Positions 24,278 to 33,032 of a stretch of 64,000 nucleotides of DNA are shown here, one piece after another (positions within the stretch are counted from its first letter, which is position 1; each line of letters begins with the position of its first letter). Source of the DNA: Paenibacillus lemnae (lineage in GTDB: Bacteria > Bacillota > Bacilli > Paenibacillales > Paenibacillaceae); NCBI RefSeq assembly GCF_012933385.1, contig NZ_JABBPN010000003.1:372001-436000 (forward strand), written 5' to 3'. The translations under genes and the position numbers were made by a program. Below the pieces are notes generated by a model. That model searched no databases, had not been told where the DNA came from, and saw only the letters and a list, made by a program, of their open reading frames with translations.

Positions 24278-25381
24278 TCACAATGGAGGCCATTGACCAT
24301 GATCCAGCAAATAGCGGGCAAACGCCATGGGCTTTTGATAGGATTCCTTCCAGATATCCGGCATGCCGGCCTCCCGAAATCCGTAACGTTGATCACGGCC
24401 ATTGCATTCAATAAAGAATAAACGTCCATCTGCTGTGACCCCGGCATCGATTCCGTAATCAGCGGCGTAAGGCAGACGGCATGAGAGGGATTGCGCAATC
24501 TGAATACCGAATTCCGCTGTTTTTTGTATCATCATCTCGGGATGAATGCCCGGTATTCCATGCCGAAAAGGTTCCAGAACAGGGATAGGAATGCCGCCCT
24601 GCGCAATGTTGGAGACGAAGGTGCCCTTTGGCGTTGTTCTCGCAAACATGCCGGTCAGTTCCCAGTTCCCGCTGCCCCCTCTTTGAACAGTGATCCGAAG
24701 ATCGAATGGGCTGCCTTCATATTCAGCCAGCGGAATACGTTCCTGTACCAGAAAAGGCAGATATCGTATACGTCTTCGCAGCAGCAGAGGCAGATGACCC
24801 TTCGGAATCCGGAGGCTCCTCCAGCCTGAGGCCGATGGCGTAGATCTGGAATACGTGAATTGATCATGCAGCAGGGTTCGGCGCAGCCGCATAATTCCCA
24901 GGCCGACACTGCCGCGGCAGGGCTTCAGGATGACATCACCATGTTCCCGAAGCATATGACGAATCAAACCGGGCTTGGCACGAACCGTTTGGGGAAGTGA
25001 GGAGCGGAGCATCGGGTCATCTGTCAGCATATGATGAACGATATCTTTTCCATAACGTGTATGAGCGTTGAATATGAATATCCCTGAGGAGATGAACTGC
25101 TCGATCAGCCTTCTTGCATACGGATCACTGTGTATGGCGCGGTTATGGATGACTTTTGGAAGAGGGATGGTCTTCTGTACATAGCCTGACGGACTGCACA
25201 AATAAGCTGTTGTTGTAAGGGTGTCCAGTGAAATGTCCCGGATCCGAAAATAACATGGAGTCAGTCCCACCATGGCGGCAGCTTCTTCATAATTGGAAAT
25301 GGATTCGGTACCTGTCTTTCCACTCGGAATACCGCGGTGTGTGCTGTCATTAAGCAGAATGCCGACATATTCCGGCTGCAT
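24278..25381 (-). CDS. YheC/YheD-family ATP-grasp endospore coat-associated protein
   Basis: 367 aa. An ATP-grasp fold protein of the YheC/YheD family, known as coat-associated proteins in Bacillus spores; the reaction is not established. Seen: an N-terminal GILLNDSTHRGIPSG, a segment KVIHNRAIHSD, the ATP-binding VILKPCRGSVGLGIMRL and a late FFIECNGRDQRYGFREAGM that carries the Mg-ligand Glu/Asn. The ATG at 25381 follows AAAAGGAGG. It is divergent from the GT4 gene and marks the left edge of the spore-envelope glycan cluster. Confidence 0.87.
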   Translation of the reverse strand: MQPEYVGILLNDSTHRGIPSGKTGTESISNYEEAAAMVGLTPCYFRIRDISLDTLTTTAYLCSPSGYVQKTIPLPKVIHNRAIHSDPYARRLIEQFISSGIFIFNAHTRYGKDIVHHMLTDDPMLRSSLPQTVRAKPGLIRHMLREHGDVILKPCRGSVGLGIMRLRRTLLHDQFTYSRSTPSASGWRSLRIPKGHLPLLLRRRIRYLPFLVQERIPLAEYEGSPFDLRITVQRGGSGNWELTGMFARTTPKGTFVSNIAQGGIPIPVLEPFRHGIPGIHPEMMIQKTAEFGIQIAQSLSCRLPYAADYGIDAGVTADGRLFFIECNGRDQRYGFREAGMPDIWKESYQKPMAFARYLLDHGQWPPL

Positions 25382-25526
25382 GGGTAAGCCTCCTTTTCTA
25401 ATATGATCTCTATCATGGTATGGGAGATGAGCCTGTCCCGGGTGGACGGGTGTCATCAAGCCGGCGGCCTAACTTTTATCATCTTCAAAAAGAGAATCGT
25501 AAATGCGAAAGGTAAGGGGGGAGGTC

Positions 25527-26663
25527 ATGAGAAAAGTCGCTGTTGTCACACCGGGTTCTTTTGTCATTCCATCGGTCAGAAGCAGTTCGGTGGAGCGTGT
25601 TATTGAGCAGGTGGTGCCGCTTGCTCGTCATGAGCTGGACATCCGGATCTACGGTACGATTGGCAAAGGACTGCCATTAAAAAGTGAACTGCATGGTGTA
25701 CCATGTATCCGGCTTCCTTCCGGTTCTTATCTGCAGTCCCTGGTGCGCAATCTGAAGATGTGGGGTCCGGATGTGATTGAAGTGAACAACAGGCCCTTGG
25801 CGGTACAGAAGCTGAAAGCTAAAATGCCTGGAGTCAAGGTGGTTTTAAATCTGCACTCCAACACATTCATCCGCCCGCCTTATCTGAGGCAGATCCAGCT
25901 TCAGACCGCCCTGGAACAGGCAGATGGCCTTATTGTGAACAGCCGCTACCTGAAGGAGTTTGTCGAGTCTGGTTTCAGGGGGGAACGGCCTCAAATTTTA
26001 ATCAATCCGCTTGGTGTCAAGCTGGAGGACTTCTCTCCGCGGCATACCCCGGCTTCGGAAGCTATTCGGGCAGCCCGTTTGGAGAGACTGGGGCTTTTGG
26101 GGAAGAAAATCATCCTGTTTGTCGGAAGATTGATGCCGGAAAAGGGTGTTCATCATCTGATTGCTGCCATGCCTGATATTTTAGCTGAACATCCGGACAC
26201 CCATCTTCTGGTCATTGGAAGTGCGGGATACAGCTCAGACAGGGAAACCGCTTATGTGAAAAAGCTGAAAAGTGCTGCCCGGCCGCTCAAATCATGGATC
26301 ACCTTTCTTTCCTATATTCCATTTCCGTCCTTGGCATTATGGTATACCATGGCGGATCTTGTGGTGGTTCCTTCCTCGACAAGAGAGGCGTTCGGGCTTG
26401 TCAATGTAGAGGCTATGGCTGCGGCCGTCCCTGTTGTCGCTGCCCGTTCGGGAGGAATTCCGGAGGTGATTGAAGAGGGAGTCAGCGGGTTTCTTGTGCC
26501 GCCGGAAAGCCTGCCCGAAGGACTTGTCCAGCCGATCACCCGGCTGCTTGGTGACGAGGAACTGCGTTGCAGACTCGGGACGGCAGGCAGAGAGTCCTGC
26601 CGACAGCAGTTTCGATGGGATTTAACAGCCCAGCGGTGGGCGGATTTTATGCAGCATATTTAG
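25527..26663 (+). CDS. GT4-type glycosyltransferase (CotSA-like)
   Basis: 378 aa. A retaining GT-B glycosyltransferase using a nucleotide sugar. The C-terminal Glycos_transf_1 domain is clear: KKIILFVGRLMPEKGVHHLI, then VVPSSTREAFGLVNVEAMAA (the EX7E motif) and PVVAARSGGIPEVIEEGVSG. The N-terminal half is a GT4 acceptor domain (VRSSSVERVIEQVVPLARH). CotSA, a spore-coat glycosyltransferase of Bacillus, belongs to the same family, which fits the location. The start at 25527 follows GGGGGGAGG. It begins the plus-strand part of the cluster. Confidence 0.88.
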   Translation: MRKVAVVTPGSFVIPSVRSSSVERVIEQVVPLARHELDIRIYGTIGKGLPLKSELHGVPCIRLPSGSYLQSLVRNLKMWGPDVIEVNNRPLAVQKLKAKMPGVKVVLNLHSNTFIRPPYLRQIQLQTALEQADGLIVNSRYLKEFVESGFRGERPQILINPLGVKLEDFSPRHTPASEAIRAARLERLGLLGKKIILFVGRLMPEKGVHHLIAAMPDILAEHPDTHLLVIGSAGYSSDRETAYVKKLKSAARPLKSWITFLSYIPFPSLALWYTMADLVVVPSSTREAFGLVNVEAMAAAVPVVAARSGGIPEVIEEGVSGFLVPPESLPEGLVQPITRLLGDEELRCRLGTAGRESCRQQFRWDLTAQRWADFMQHI

Positions 26664-26734
26664 TTCGGTGGCAGCGACACATCCAGCGGAATAGGATAGA
26701 TCTAACGAATGCATGCAAAAGGAGCGTACCGCCT

Positions 26735-27307
26735 GTGAACAAAGTCACTCGAATGAGCAGGAGAAGGGGACGAAGACCGTTTCGGAAACACCTTGGAATT
26801 CATGACAAGGCGGCATTGACAGGAGATGTAGATTCGTCAAGTTTGTCTTTGTCCAGGGAGACGATAGAGAAAGAAGAGTCAGCCGGAAAGATTACGCTGG
26901 ATCACCGCAGTATCAAGAGTGAGATGATTGACAACTTTGCTGTATACAGTATTCATGTCTCGAATGAAGCCATCACGTCCACCAAGATTGCGCCGGAAGC
27001 TGTACAGCCTGTTCATCTCGGATTTAATCCGGTTCAGGGATTGCCTGGGGGCAGTGTGCACCAGCAGTTTGGAAAACACCCCTTTTCCTTTTCTGACAAG
27101 GAGTGCAATAAGGAAGTGACCGTGAATTTATCTGTACCATATAAAGGTACAGACTATGTGTTGATTTCGAGCTGCAGTAAATCTGAGTTTCAAGCCTGTA
27201 CCGTGCTGCAGGAGGAGAATCAAGCGGTAATCCGGATATCCCGTCTGCCCGAGAGCAGGGAGTCGGAAGGATGGCTGTCTTGGATTGCGGTTGGCATATC
27301 CGGTTAG
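26735..27307 (+). CDS. Spore-cluster protein with Arg-rich start and KIA/AVQ repeat region
   Basis: 190 aa. The N-terminus is strongly basic (MNKVTRMSRRRGRRPFRKHLG). The middle contains phage-fibre/collagen-associated-like strand repeats (SEMIDNFAVYSIHVSNEAIT, STKIAPEAVQPVHLGF). The C-terminus is beta-rich and ends WLSWIAVGISG, an ending I associate with Paenibacillus surface proteins. A GTG start is chosen because AAAAGGAGCG is about 8 nt upstream; the longer frame would overlap the preceding gene. No enzyme motif is seen; a structural surface component is a reasonable guess. Confidence 0.65.
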   Translation: MNKVTRMSRRRGRRPFRKHLGIHDKAALTGDVDSSSLSLSRETIEKEESAGKITLDHRSIKSEMIDNFAVYSIHVSNEAITSTKIAPEAVQPVHLGFNPVQGLPGGSVHQQFGKHPFSFSDKECNKEVTVNLSVPYKGTDYVLISSCSKSEFQACTVLQEENQAVIRISRLPESRESEGWLSWIAVGISG

Positions 27308-27319
27308 CCAAATTGTATA

Positions 27320-27357
27320 AGAGGCACAAGGATGACCCTGTCTTTGTGCCTCTTTTT
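27320..27357 (+). terminator. Intrinsic terminator inside the glycan cluster
   Basis: GAGGCACAA (27321-27329) pairs with TTGTGCCTC (27344-27352), followed by five T residues. The downstream GT2 gene therefore probably has its own promoter. Confidence 0.85.
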
Positions 27358-27466
27358 GTCATGTTTGTGAGTACATAAGCCGTTGCGCCGGAAAAGTCCA
27401 GACATACAATAACATAGTTTGGCGGGCAGTATCCGAACGCCGCAATTCATCATGGGAGGATCTGAC

Positions 27467-28234
27467 ATGAAGTCATTGAAAGCTGCGGAGCCTTCAGGGA
27501 CATTCCCGGAAGTTTCCGTCATTATACCGGCTATGAATGAATCATCACGAATTGCATCTGTCATTCGGGAGGCCCGGGCGGTGCATCACAATACCGAAGT
27601 CATTGTGCTGGCCAACGGGTGTTCCGATAATACAGCGGAAGTGGCAAAGGCTGCCGGCGCGATAACATTATGTTTTCCCGAACCGCTGGGACATGATGTT
27701 GGCCGAAGTATAGGAGCCCGGGAAGCCTGCGGAAATATTCTGCTGTTTATTGACGGCGATATGGTGATTCACGCACGGGATCTGCGTCCATATGTACGCG
27801 CTGTAGCTGGCGGCATCGATGTAGCGCTGAACGATTATACAGGACCGATTCATAGAAAACCGGTGCACCGGGTTATTCTTGCGAAGTATGCACTGAATGC
27901 CATGTTAGGAAGACGGGATCTTAAAGGTGCGTCCATGACAGCTGTACCTCATGCTATAAGTCGAAAAGCACTGGAGGTTATACGTTCAGAAATGCTTTCA
28001 GTTCCCCCTAAAGCACAGGCTGCGGCGATCGAAGCAGGTCTTACCGTCAAAGCGGTTCACAAGGTGGAGGTTGGAAAACTTAATCCGAGGCGGGTACGAG
28101 GCTACGATCCACTGGAAGCGCTGGTGCTGGGCGACCATCTGGAGGCTCTTTCCTGGGTGATCACACAGCGGGGACTTCGGGGAGGATTTCAGGATGAGGA
28201 AGACCGAAGAGGACGGATTGAGGTGAAGTTATGA
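27467..28234 (+). CDS. GT2-type glycosyltransferase (GT-A fold)
   Basis: 255 aa. Nucleotide-sugar-binding opening EVSVIIPAMNESSRIASVIR, the strand VIVLANGCSDNTAEVAKAAG, and the metal-binding acidic motif in LLFIDGDMVIHARDL (DGD). All features of an active GT2 enzyme are present, though the substrate is unknown. The ATG at 27467 has GGGAGG 7 nt upstream. The next gene overlaps by 4 bp and is a diverged paralogue. Confidence 0.87.
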   Translation: MKSLKAAEPSGTFPEVSVIIPAMNESSRIASVIREARAVHHNTEVIVLANGCSDNTAEVAKAAGAITLCFPEPLGHDVGRSIGAREACGNILLFIDGDMVIHARDLRPYVRAVAGGIDVALNDYTGPIHRKPVHRVILAKYALNAMLGRRDLKGASMTAVPHAISRKALEVIRSEMLSVPPKAQAAAIEAGLTVKAVHKVEVGKLNPRRVRGYDPLEALVLGDHLEALSWVITQRGLRGGFQDEEDRRGRIEVKL

Positions 28235-29289
28235 AGAGAAGAAGGAGAAAAATGCTCCGGAGACGGCGAAACGTGAACAAGAGGACCCGAGTAATGCCGC
28301 GCAGATATGGAGGCGCATCGGTCTCCACTCAAGAGTGGTCTCGTGCGGCCTGGATGGCGGGACGCCGAGCCGGAAGGAGCATATCGGATCCGCAGCGGGC
28401 CTCTGAAGCATGGACACAATGGATTGAGGAGTGTTCCGTGCCGTCAAAGCCGCTGTACCGCCTGCTCCCGGCACTGGCCCAGTCTTTTCGGGATGGCTTT
28501 GAAGAAGGCAGCGGCAGGAATCTAGAGCATCCGCTGCTGCCGGAGGCAAGCCGCAGAACCTCTGCCGTCATATGTATTCATAATGAAGCTGAAGCCCTGC
28601 CGGACATTATGACTGAATTGAAGCAGATGCGGCTTCATGAGATTATTGTGGTCGTGCATGGCTGCAGTGACGACAGCTTTACCGCTGCACGGTCTTTTGA
28701 AGGCGTCACCGTCATTCATGTTCCTGAACGGCTGAGTGATGAAGCGGCCAGAGCGCTCGGTGCAAAGATGAGTACTGGCGATAACATTCTCTTCACAAGC
28801 AGTGACCAGCGGGTTCCTGCCGAGGAACTTGGTGTGTTTATCGCCGCCGCCAGCCGCGGGGTGGATGTCGCTTTAAACGACATCACCGCCCGGCTCCCCG
28901 ATTTTAAGGATCAAGATGCCGTCATCCGCTGCCGAAGCTTCCTGAACCGGATGCTGGACAGGGATGATCTGGAGGCCAATTCCATGGCGGATATTCCTCA
29001 TGCTTTAACGCGGCGTGCCATAGAAACGATCGGAACTCACAATCTGGCCATCCCTGCCAAAGCCCATAGTCTCGCCCTGGTGAAAGGGCTGCGTGTGGAA
29101 AGCATCTATCCGGCAGGGGATTTCAGTAACTTCGGCCAGGGAGACAGCAGCCGTGACTTGAAGCATGATGAGGCGGTCACTGTTGGTGATCATATCGAGG
29201 CTGTGGGCGGTCTGATGGAGGAGCTGGGGCCGCGTCTTCGGTGGGGGAATCTGCCGCGCAGCAAGTGGTCTGCATGGAGGAATGGATGA
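28231..29289 (+). CDS. GT2-like protein without DXD, with Arg-rich and GxxxG N-terminus
   Basis: 352 aa. Residues 1-25 are almost all Arg/Lys (MKRRRRKMLRRRRNVNKRTR). Residues 40-48 (AWMAGRRAG) and 86-93 (FRDGFEEG) carry Gly every four residues. The rest is a paralogue of the preceding GT2: SAVICIHNEAEALPDIMTEL, VVVHGCSDDSFTAARSFEG, then ILFTSSDQRVPAEEL where the paralogue has LLFIDGDMVI. The acidic pair of the metal site is thus reduced to a single Asp. It may be a structural or regulatory partner rather than an active transferase. Overlaps neighbours by ATGA on both sides. Confidence 0.8.
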   Translation: MKRRRRKMLRRRRNVNKRTRVMPRRYGGASVSTQEWSRAAWMAGRRAGRSISDPQRASEAWTQWIEECSVPSKPLYRLLPALAQSFRDGFEEGSGRNLEHPLLPEASRRTSAVICIHNEAEALPDIMTELKQMRLHEIIVVVHGCSDDSFTAARSFEGVTVIHVPERLSDEAARALGAKMSTGDNILFTSSDQRVPAEELGVFIAAASRGVDVALNDITARLPDFKDQDAVIRCRSFLNRMLDRDDLEANSMADIPHALTRRAIETIGTHNLAIPAKAHSLALVKGLRVESIYPAGDFSNFGQGDSSRDLKHDEAVTVGDHIEAVGGLMEELGPRLRWGNLPRSKWSAWRNG

Positions 29290-30056
29290 TGAATATCATG
29301 TCCGGAACGACCAGCATCATCATCCCTACCTATAATGCGCTCGGACTGCTCCGGACCTGTGTAGAGCATATCCGTGCCTATACAGAAGTTCCTTACGAAA
29401 TTATCGTCGTTGATAACGGTTCGAATGACGGCACGCCGGAATACTGTGTGCAGGAGGGACTGCTCCTGATTTCACTGCCCGAGAACCTGGGATTTCCCTC
29501 TGCCTGCAACCGGGGTATGAAAGCCGCCGCTGGGGATTGTCTGCTGCTGTTAAATAACGACGTGTTTGTATCGCCGCGCTGGCTGTCCCTTATGCGGACC
29601 GCTCTATACAGCCGTTCAGATATTGGAATTACGGGTCCGGTGACCAATTATGCCAGCGGTATTCAGCAGATATGTGTCGGCTACAAGGATCTGGCCGGAT
29701 ATCTGATGGAAGCGGAGCTTCATAATCACACCAATCCTGACCGCTGGCAGGAAGTAAAGCGGATCGTTGGTCTATGTTATTTGATCAGACGGGAAGTGAT
29801 GGACGCGGTCGGTCTGATGGATGAGCGGTTTTCACCAGGCCACTATGAGGATGATGATTATTGCTACCGGGCCCGGAAAGCCGGCTTCAGGCTTCTGGTG
29901 GCAGGAGATGTGCTGGTTCATCATGAGGGAAGCGCAACTTTTCGCAGCCGGTATCCAAGCGGTGTAAGACAGTTAATTCGGAGAAATCGTAATTTGTTTA
30001 TCAAAAAATGGGGCTGTGATCCCCGAACATTTATGAATCGTGGAGGCGGTGCGTGA
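29286..30056 (+). CDS. GT2 glycosyltransferase (rhamnosyltransferase-like)
   Basis: 256 aa. A GT-A enzyme with TSIIIPTYNALGLLRTCVEH, YEIIVVDNGSNDGTPEYC and LLLNNDVFVSPRWLSLM; NND takes the DXD position, as in many rhamnosyltransferase-type GT2 proteins. The acceptor segment ends GHYEDDDYCYRARKAGFRLL (the ED(Y) motif). The start at 29286 overlaps the previous stop; GGAGG is 6 nt upstream. It is followed without a gap by the nucleotidyltransferase gene. Confidence 0.88.
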   Translation: MMNIMSGTTSIIIPTYNALGLLRTCVEHIRAYTEVPYEIIVVDNGSNDGTPEYCVQEGLLLISLPENLGFPSACNRGMKAAAGDCLLLLNNDVFVSPRWLSLMRTALYSRSDIGITGPVTNYASGIQQICVGYKDLAGYLMEAELHNHTNPDRWQEVKRIVGLCYLIRREVMDAVGLMDERFSPGHYEDDDYCYRARKAGFRLLVAGDVLVHHEGSATFRSRYPSGVRQLIRRNRNLFIKKWGCDPRTFMNRGGGA

Positions 30057-30788
30057 ATGAAAGGAGTGCTGCTTGCGGGCGGAAACGGCACCCGTCTTGC
30101 GCCTTTGACCAGGCTGATGAACAAGCATCTGCTTCCGGTGGGCCGACATCCGATGATTGCTTACGGTGTTGAACGCCTGCGTCAGGCAGGAGTCACCGAT
30201 CTGCTGCTGGTAACCGGAGCACGCTCGCTCGGTTTATACGGTGAGTATTTTGAAGACGGACGTGATTTTGGCGTGAGGATCACCTATCGCGTTCAGGAGC
30301 AGGCGGGAGGCATTGCCGAAGCCGTGGAGCTGGCGAAGGGCTTTATCGTACCCGGTGACCGGTTTGTGGTGCTGCTCGGAGATAATCTGTTTCTGGATGA
30401 TTTAGATTCATACATCTCTAATTTTGTTAGGCAGCCAGCCGGAAGTGCACGTGTGCTGCTGAGTCCGGTTGAAGATCCTCACCGGTACGGCGTACCCGTA
30501 TTCGCCTCTGATGGCAGCGGCCGGGTAGAGCGTATCGAGGAAAAACCGTCGCAGCCCCAAAGCGGATATGCGGTCACCGGTATTTATATGTATGATCATA
30601 CGGTATTCGATCTGATTGAAGTTATCCATCCATCTTCCAGGGGGGAACTTGAAATTACGGATGTAAACAACCTGTATGCCGTTCAAGGAAAGCTTCAATA
30701 TGACATTTTGTCAAAATGGTGGTGCGATGCCGGAACCTTTGAATCGCTTCAGGAAGCATCTGAACGGATGAAAGATGTCCTGCCATGA
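30057..30788 (+). CDS. Sugar-1-phosphate nucleotidyltransferase (RmlA-like)
   Basis: 243 aa. Makes an NDP-sugar from a sugar-1-phosphate and an NTP. The signature GVLLAGGNGTRLAPLTRLMN with LLPVGRHPMIAYGVE is that of glucose-1-phosphate thymidylyltransferases; later VVLLGDNLFLDDL, RVERIEEKPSQPQSGYAVTG and WCDAGTFESLQEAS complete the family. It is about 45 residues shorter at the C-terminus than RmlA, like the short variant found in spore polysaccharide loci (SpsI-type). No other rml genes are adjacent, so the base and sugar are uncertain. Confidence 0.87.
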   Translation: MKGVLLAGGNGTRLAPLTRLMNKHLLPVGRHPMIAYGVERLRQAGVTDLLLVTGARSLGLYGEYFEDGRDFGVRITYRVQEQAGGIAEAVELAKGFIVPGDRFVVLLGDNLFLDDLDSYISNFVRQPAGSARVLLSPVEDPHRYGVPVFASDGSGRVERIEEKPSQPQSGYAVTGIYMYDHTVFDLIEVIHPSSRGELEITDVNNLYAVQGKLQYDILSKWWCDAGTFESLQEASERMKDVLP

Positions 30789-31462
30789 ACAGGAAGAAAA
30801 GCTGGAGAAGGAGACCGCTGCAGGATGTGCACAGGCATGGGGATGTATTCTACCAGGCGGGGTGGGAAGAAGGGTATCGTGCCGGTTATCGCAGGAGCCA
30901 GTCAGGCACTCCTTCACATTTCTCCGGTACGAGTATTATCATTCCGATTGGATCAGAGAATGAATTCAGTTCCTCAACACTTCGAACTCTGGCAGCAGCT
31001 ACTCCGCATCCCTATGAACTGCTGCTGGCTGATTACAGCATATCGGGCTCCGTTCGTGCCTATGCGGCTCGTAAGAGCGGCTTGGTACGATATGTGGATT
31101 GTAGAGATTCCGGCAGCTTAAACGGGGCTCTGGATCAAGCGCTTGCCAGGGCGCACGGAGCTTATATCTGTATTTTGTCCCCCGGAGCAGTGCCGCCCCC
31201 GGAATGGCTTGCCGTGCTGATTACTATCTTAAAGAGGGATCAGGCTGAGATCGTTTGCGGCCGTTTTCGGAACAAGGACAGGAATGAACTGCAGATCGTG
31301 GATTGTCTTGTATTTCGGCGTGAGATGTGGAAGCCGCTTGGGAATCAGGAGCAGGTGGACTCCGGCGAACATCATCTCATGTCGTGGTTACGTAGTTCAG
31401 GATTAGCAGATTTGAAGATGCTGGATGCCAGTGACCAGTTTCATAAACGGAAGGATTTATGA
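30785..31462 (+). CDS. Degenerate GT-A-like protein with basic/GxxxG N-terminus
   Basis: 225 aa. The N-terminus is basic (MNRKKSWRRRPLQDVH), followed by YQAGWEEGYRAGY (23-35) with Gly every four residues. Then comes a GT2-like half: TSIIIPIGSENEFSSSTLRT, YELLLADYSISGSVRAYAAR, and ILSPGAVPPPEWLAVL at the place where the GT2 neighbour has LLNNDVFVSPRW. No DXD-like acidic residue remains, and the acceptor-binding end is shortened. It is probably not an active transferase. Overlaps the nucleotidyltransferase gene by ATGA. Confidence 0.75.
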   Translation: MNRKKSWRRRPLQDVHRHGDVFYQAGWEEGYRAGYRRSQSGTPSHFSGTSIIIPIGSENEFSSSTLRTLAAATPHPYELLLADYSISGSVRAYAARKSGLVRYVDCRDSGSLNGALDQALARAHGAYICILSPGAVPPPEWLAVLITILKRDQAEIVCGRFRNKDRNELQIVDCLVFRREMWKPLGNQEQVDSGEHHLMSWLRSSGLADLKMLDASDQFHKRKDL

Positions 31463-31582
31463 AACTGGCGTATCCTCTTTCCCTGGCGGCACCATGCAGG
31501 GCAGCGATGCATATGTTAAACCGAAGCGGCAGATCGGGCAAAAACCGTACCAAAGGTTATTGCCATGTCTAGGAGGAGCTGT

Positions 31583-31876
31583 ATGGAACATAAAATAAAC
31601 GAGATCGTTCATCATCTGTCCCATTCGCAGCAGCAGATGGCCCGGATCCTTGAAGCCCAGCGGCATGCGGCCGTTCGTATGGCTCAGATTATACATGCAA
31701 TGCCCGACAGCATGGTTCCCCGTGTCTCGGATACTGAGAAATCAGGCCTTCATATTGAACAGGTGAACGGAAGTATAGCCTCCTATTTGAATGCGATGGC
31801 GGATTTTCAGCAGACGGCTGCGGATCATCTGGAGATCGTCATGAAGGAGCTTCGGGGCGGAGAGAACGAGGAATAA
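31583..31876 (+). CDS. Small helical protein 1 of three in the spore cluster
   Basis: 97 aa, almost entirely helical: KINEIVHHLSHSQQQMARIL, EAQRHAAVRMAQIIHAM and NAMADFQQTAADHLEIVMKE. No signal peptide. AGGAGG precedes the ATG at 31583. The helix HSQQQMARILEAQ is similar to segments in the two next genes (SIQRETALILAGKA, RSQQALASILEQIA), so the three look like diverged copies. Function unknown; probably small coiled-coil structural proteins. Confidence 0.7.
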   Translation: MEHKINEIVHHLSHSQQQMARILEAQRHAAVRMAQIIHAMPDSMVPRVSDTEKSGLHIEQVNGSIASYLNAMADFQQTAADHLEIVMKELRGGENEE

Positions 31877-31913
31877 CCGGGATGTGTACCGGAGGGCAGA
31901 GGCGGAGGCGTTT

Positions 31914-32225
31914 ATGAGCAGAGAAGAGTCGTTAATGCGGATGCTGGATGCCGCGGTATCCATCCAGCGTGAGACAGCTTTGATCTTGGCGGGAAAAGCC
32001 GTTGAAGCGGAGAAAGTAAGGCAGTGGGTTCTGCACTATGAGACCGATCGGGAAACGCTGAAGGAGCCTTTGATGATTCATGAACAAATCGTGGAGCAGA
32101 TTGAGGGACTGACCCGAATCGGTACCGGTCTTTGCCGCAATCTTCGTGCTGTGCTGGAGACTGGCGAAGAGGAGGACGACGATTCCGATTTTGAGGGATT
32201 TGATTTTGGAGACTCAGACGGATGA
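31914..32225 (+). CDS. Small helical protein 2 with acidic tail
   Basis: 103 aa. The helical body (LDAAVSIQRETALILAGKAV, EQIVEQIEGLTRIGTGLCRN) ends in a strongly acidic tail EEEDDDSDFEGFDFGDSDG. The ATG at 31914 follows GGAGG; the frame opens further upstream without a site. The acidic tail is opposite in charge to the Arg-rich tails of several neighbours, so electrostatic assembly is conceivable (inference). Confidence 0.68.
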   Translation: MSREESLMRMLDAAVSIQRETALILAGKAVEAEKVRQWVLHYETDRETLKEPLMIHEQIVEQIEGLTRIGTGLCRNLRAVLETGEEEDDDSDFEGFDFGDSDG

Positions 32226-32500
32226 TGTCACGTATTCGCAGAGAACAGGAAGCCAAGACGGCACTCATCACATCCATCGCGCGCAGCCAGCAGGCGCTTG
32301 CCAGTATTCTGGAACAAATCGCAGAGGTAGCCTCCTGCTCCGATGTGACGGCCAGGAAGCTGGCTGAAAATATTCGAGTCCTTTCCTCCTATCAGGGTGT
32401 CATGTGTGAGACGCTGACAGGTATTACATTGAACCGGGTACAGCAAGGCCGCCCGGTGAAACCTTTTATACAAGAGCATTGCCGGATTTTTCGTCCATGA
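32222..32500 (+). CDS. Small helical protein 3
   Basis: 92 aa. MMSRIRREQEAKTALITSIA, RSQQALASILEQIAEVASCS, then LSSYQGVMCETLTGI. It is related in its first helix to the two preceding proteins. It overlaps the previous stop by ATGA, so the three are one translational unit. No enzymatic motif. Confidence 0.68.
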   Translation: MMSRIRREQEAKTALITSIARSQQALASILEQIAEVASCSDVTARKLAENIRVLSSYQGVMCETLTGITLNRVQQGRPVKPFIQEHCRIFRP

Positions 32501-32532
32501 AGAGCGGAAGGATTTCAAATGGAGGTGGAATC

Positions 32533-32847
32533 ATGAAAGCAGCCCGATCGGCAGGCGGCACGAACAGAGTTAAAAGAGCCAGACAGAAGGCTGCCGCTGC
32601 AATGCCCAAGGGGCGTTCGGCTCGCCGAGGCCAGGAAGGAAGGCGCAAAGCAGCTGCCGCACGTGCACTTCTGGCCAGACGCAGGGGGCGTCAGGGGCTG
32701 AAACGCTCCGTTCCCCGCGGCCCCGGAGGGCAGAATATCGGAAGTCTTTTTTTTACCCCCACCTACAGCAAAGGGTACACACAGGCATATGAAGAGGGGT
32801 TCAACAGCGGATTTGCCAAAGGGTATGAGGATGGTTTAACGGTGTAA
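32533..32847 (+). CDS. Arg/Lys-rich protein with C-terminal GxxxG repeat
   Basis: 104 aa. Residues 1-66 are very basic and Ala-rich (KRARQKAAAAMPKGRSARRG, ALLARRRGRQGLKRS). Residues 81-101 are a regular GYTQAYEEGFNSGFAKGYED repeat with Gly at every fourth position. The ATG at 32533 follows GGAGGTGG, and a terminator follows the stop. Basic spore-coat proteins such as CotG-type polypeptides come to mind, but there is no sequence-level match. Its GxxxG end recurs near the start of both CgeB-like proteins just downstream. Confidence 0.72.
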   Translation: MKAARSAGGTNRVKRARQKAAAAMPKGRSARRGQEGRRKAAAARALLARRRGRQGLKRSVPRGPGGQNIGSLFFTPTYSKGYTQAYEEGFNSGFAKGYEDGLTV

Positions 32848-32863
32848 CTAAAGTAATGTTCTT

Positions 32864-32894
32864 AATAAGCTCGGTTTCCGGGCTTATTTTTTTT
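32864..32894 (+). terminator. Intrinsic terminator
   Basis: AATAAGCTCGG (32864-32874) pairs with CCGGGCTTATT (32878-32888), with one mismatch and a TTT loop, followed by T6. It separates the small-protein operon from the cgeB-like pair. Confidence 0.85.
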
Positions 32895-32983
32895 CGTTTC
32901 AGAGGCGGCCCTCAAGATACTGAGGGCATTCGCCAATTTCTGAACAGAGAGGACAATCGTCCATGATGCATCCGTCCTGCTGG

Positions 32984-32992
32984 CATATAGTT
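32984..32992 (+). promoter_or_regulatory. Possible SigK/SigE-type -10 element
   Basis: CATATAGTT resembles the CATANNNTA -10 of mother-cell sporulation promoters. It lies 49 nt before the CgeB-like gene start and after a terminator. No convincing -35 was found, so this is only a candidate. Confidence 0.3.
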
Positions 32993-33032
32993 TAAAGAAC
33001 CTATCGTAAACCATCGAAGCAGGGTGAACAAG

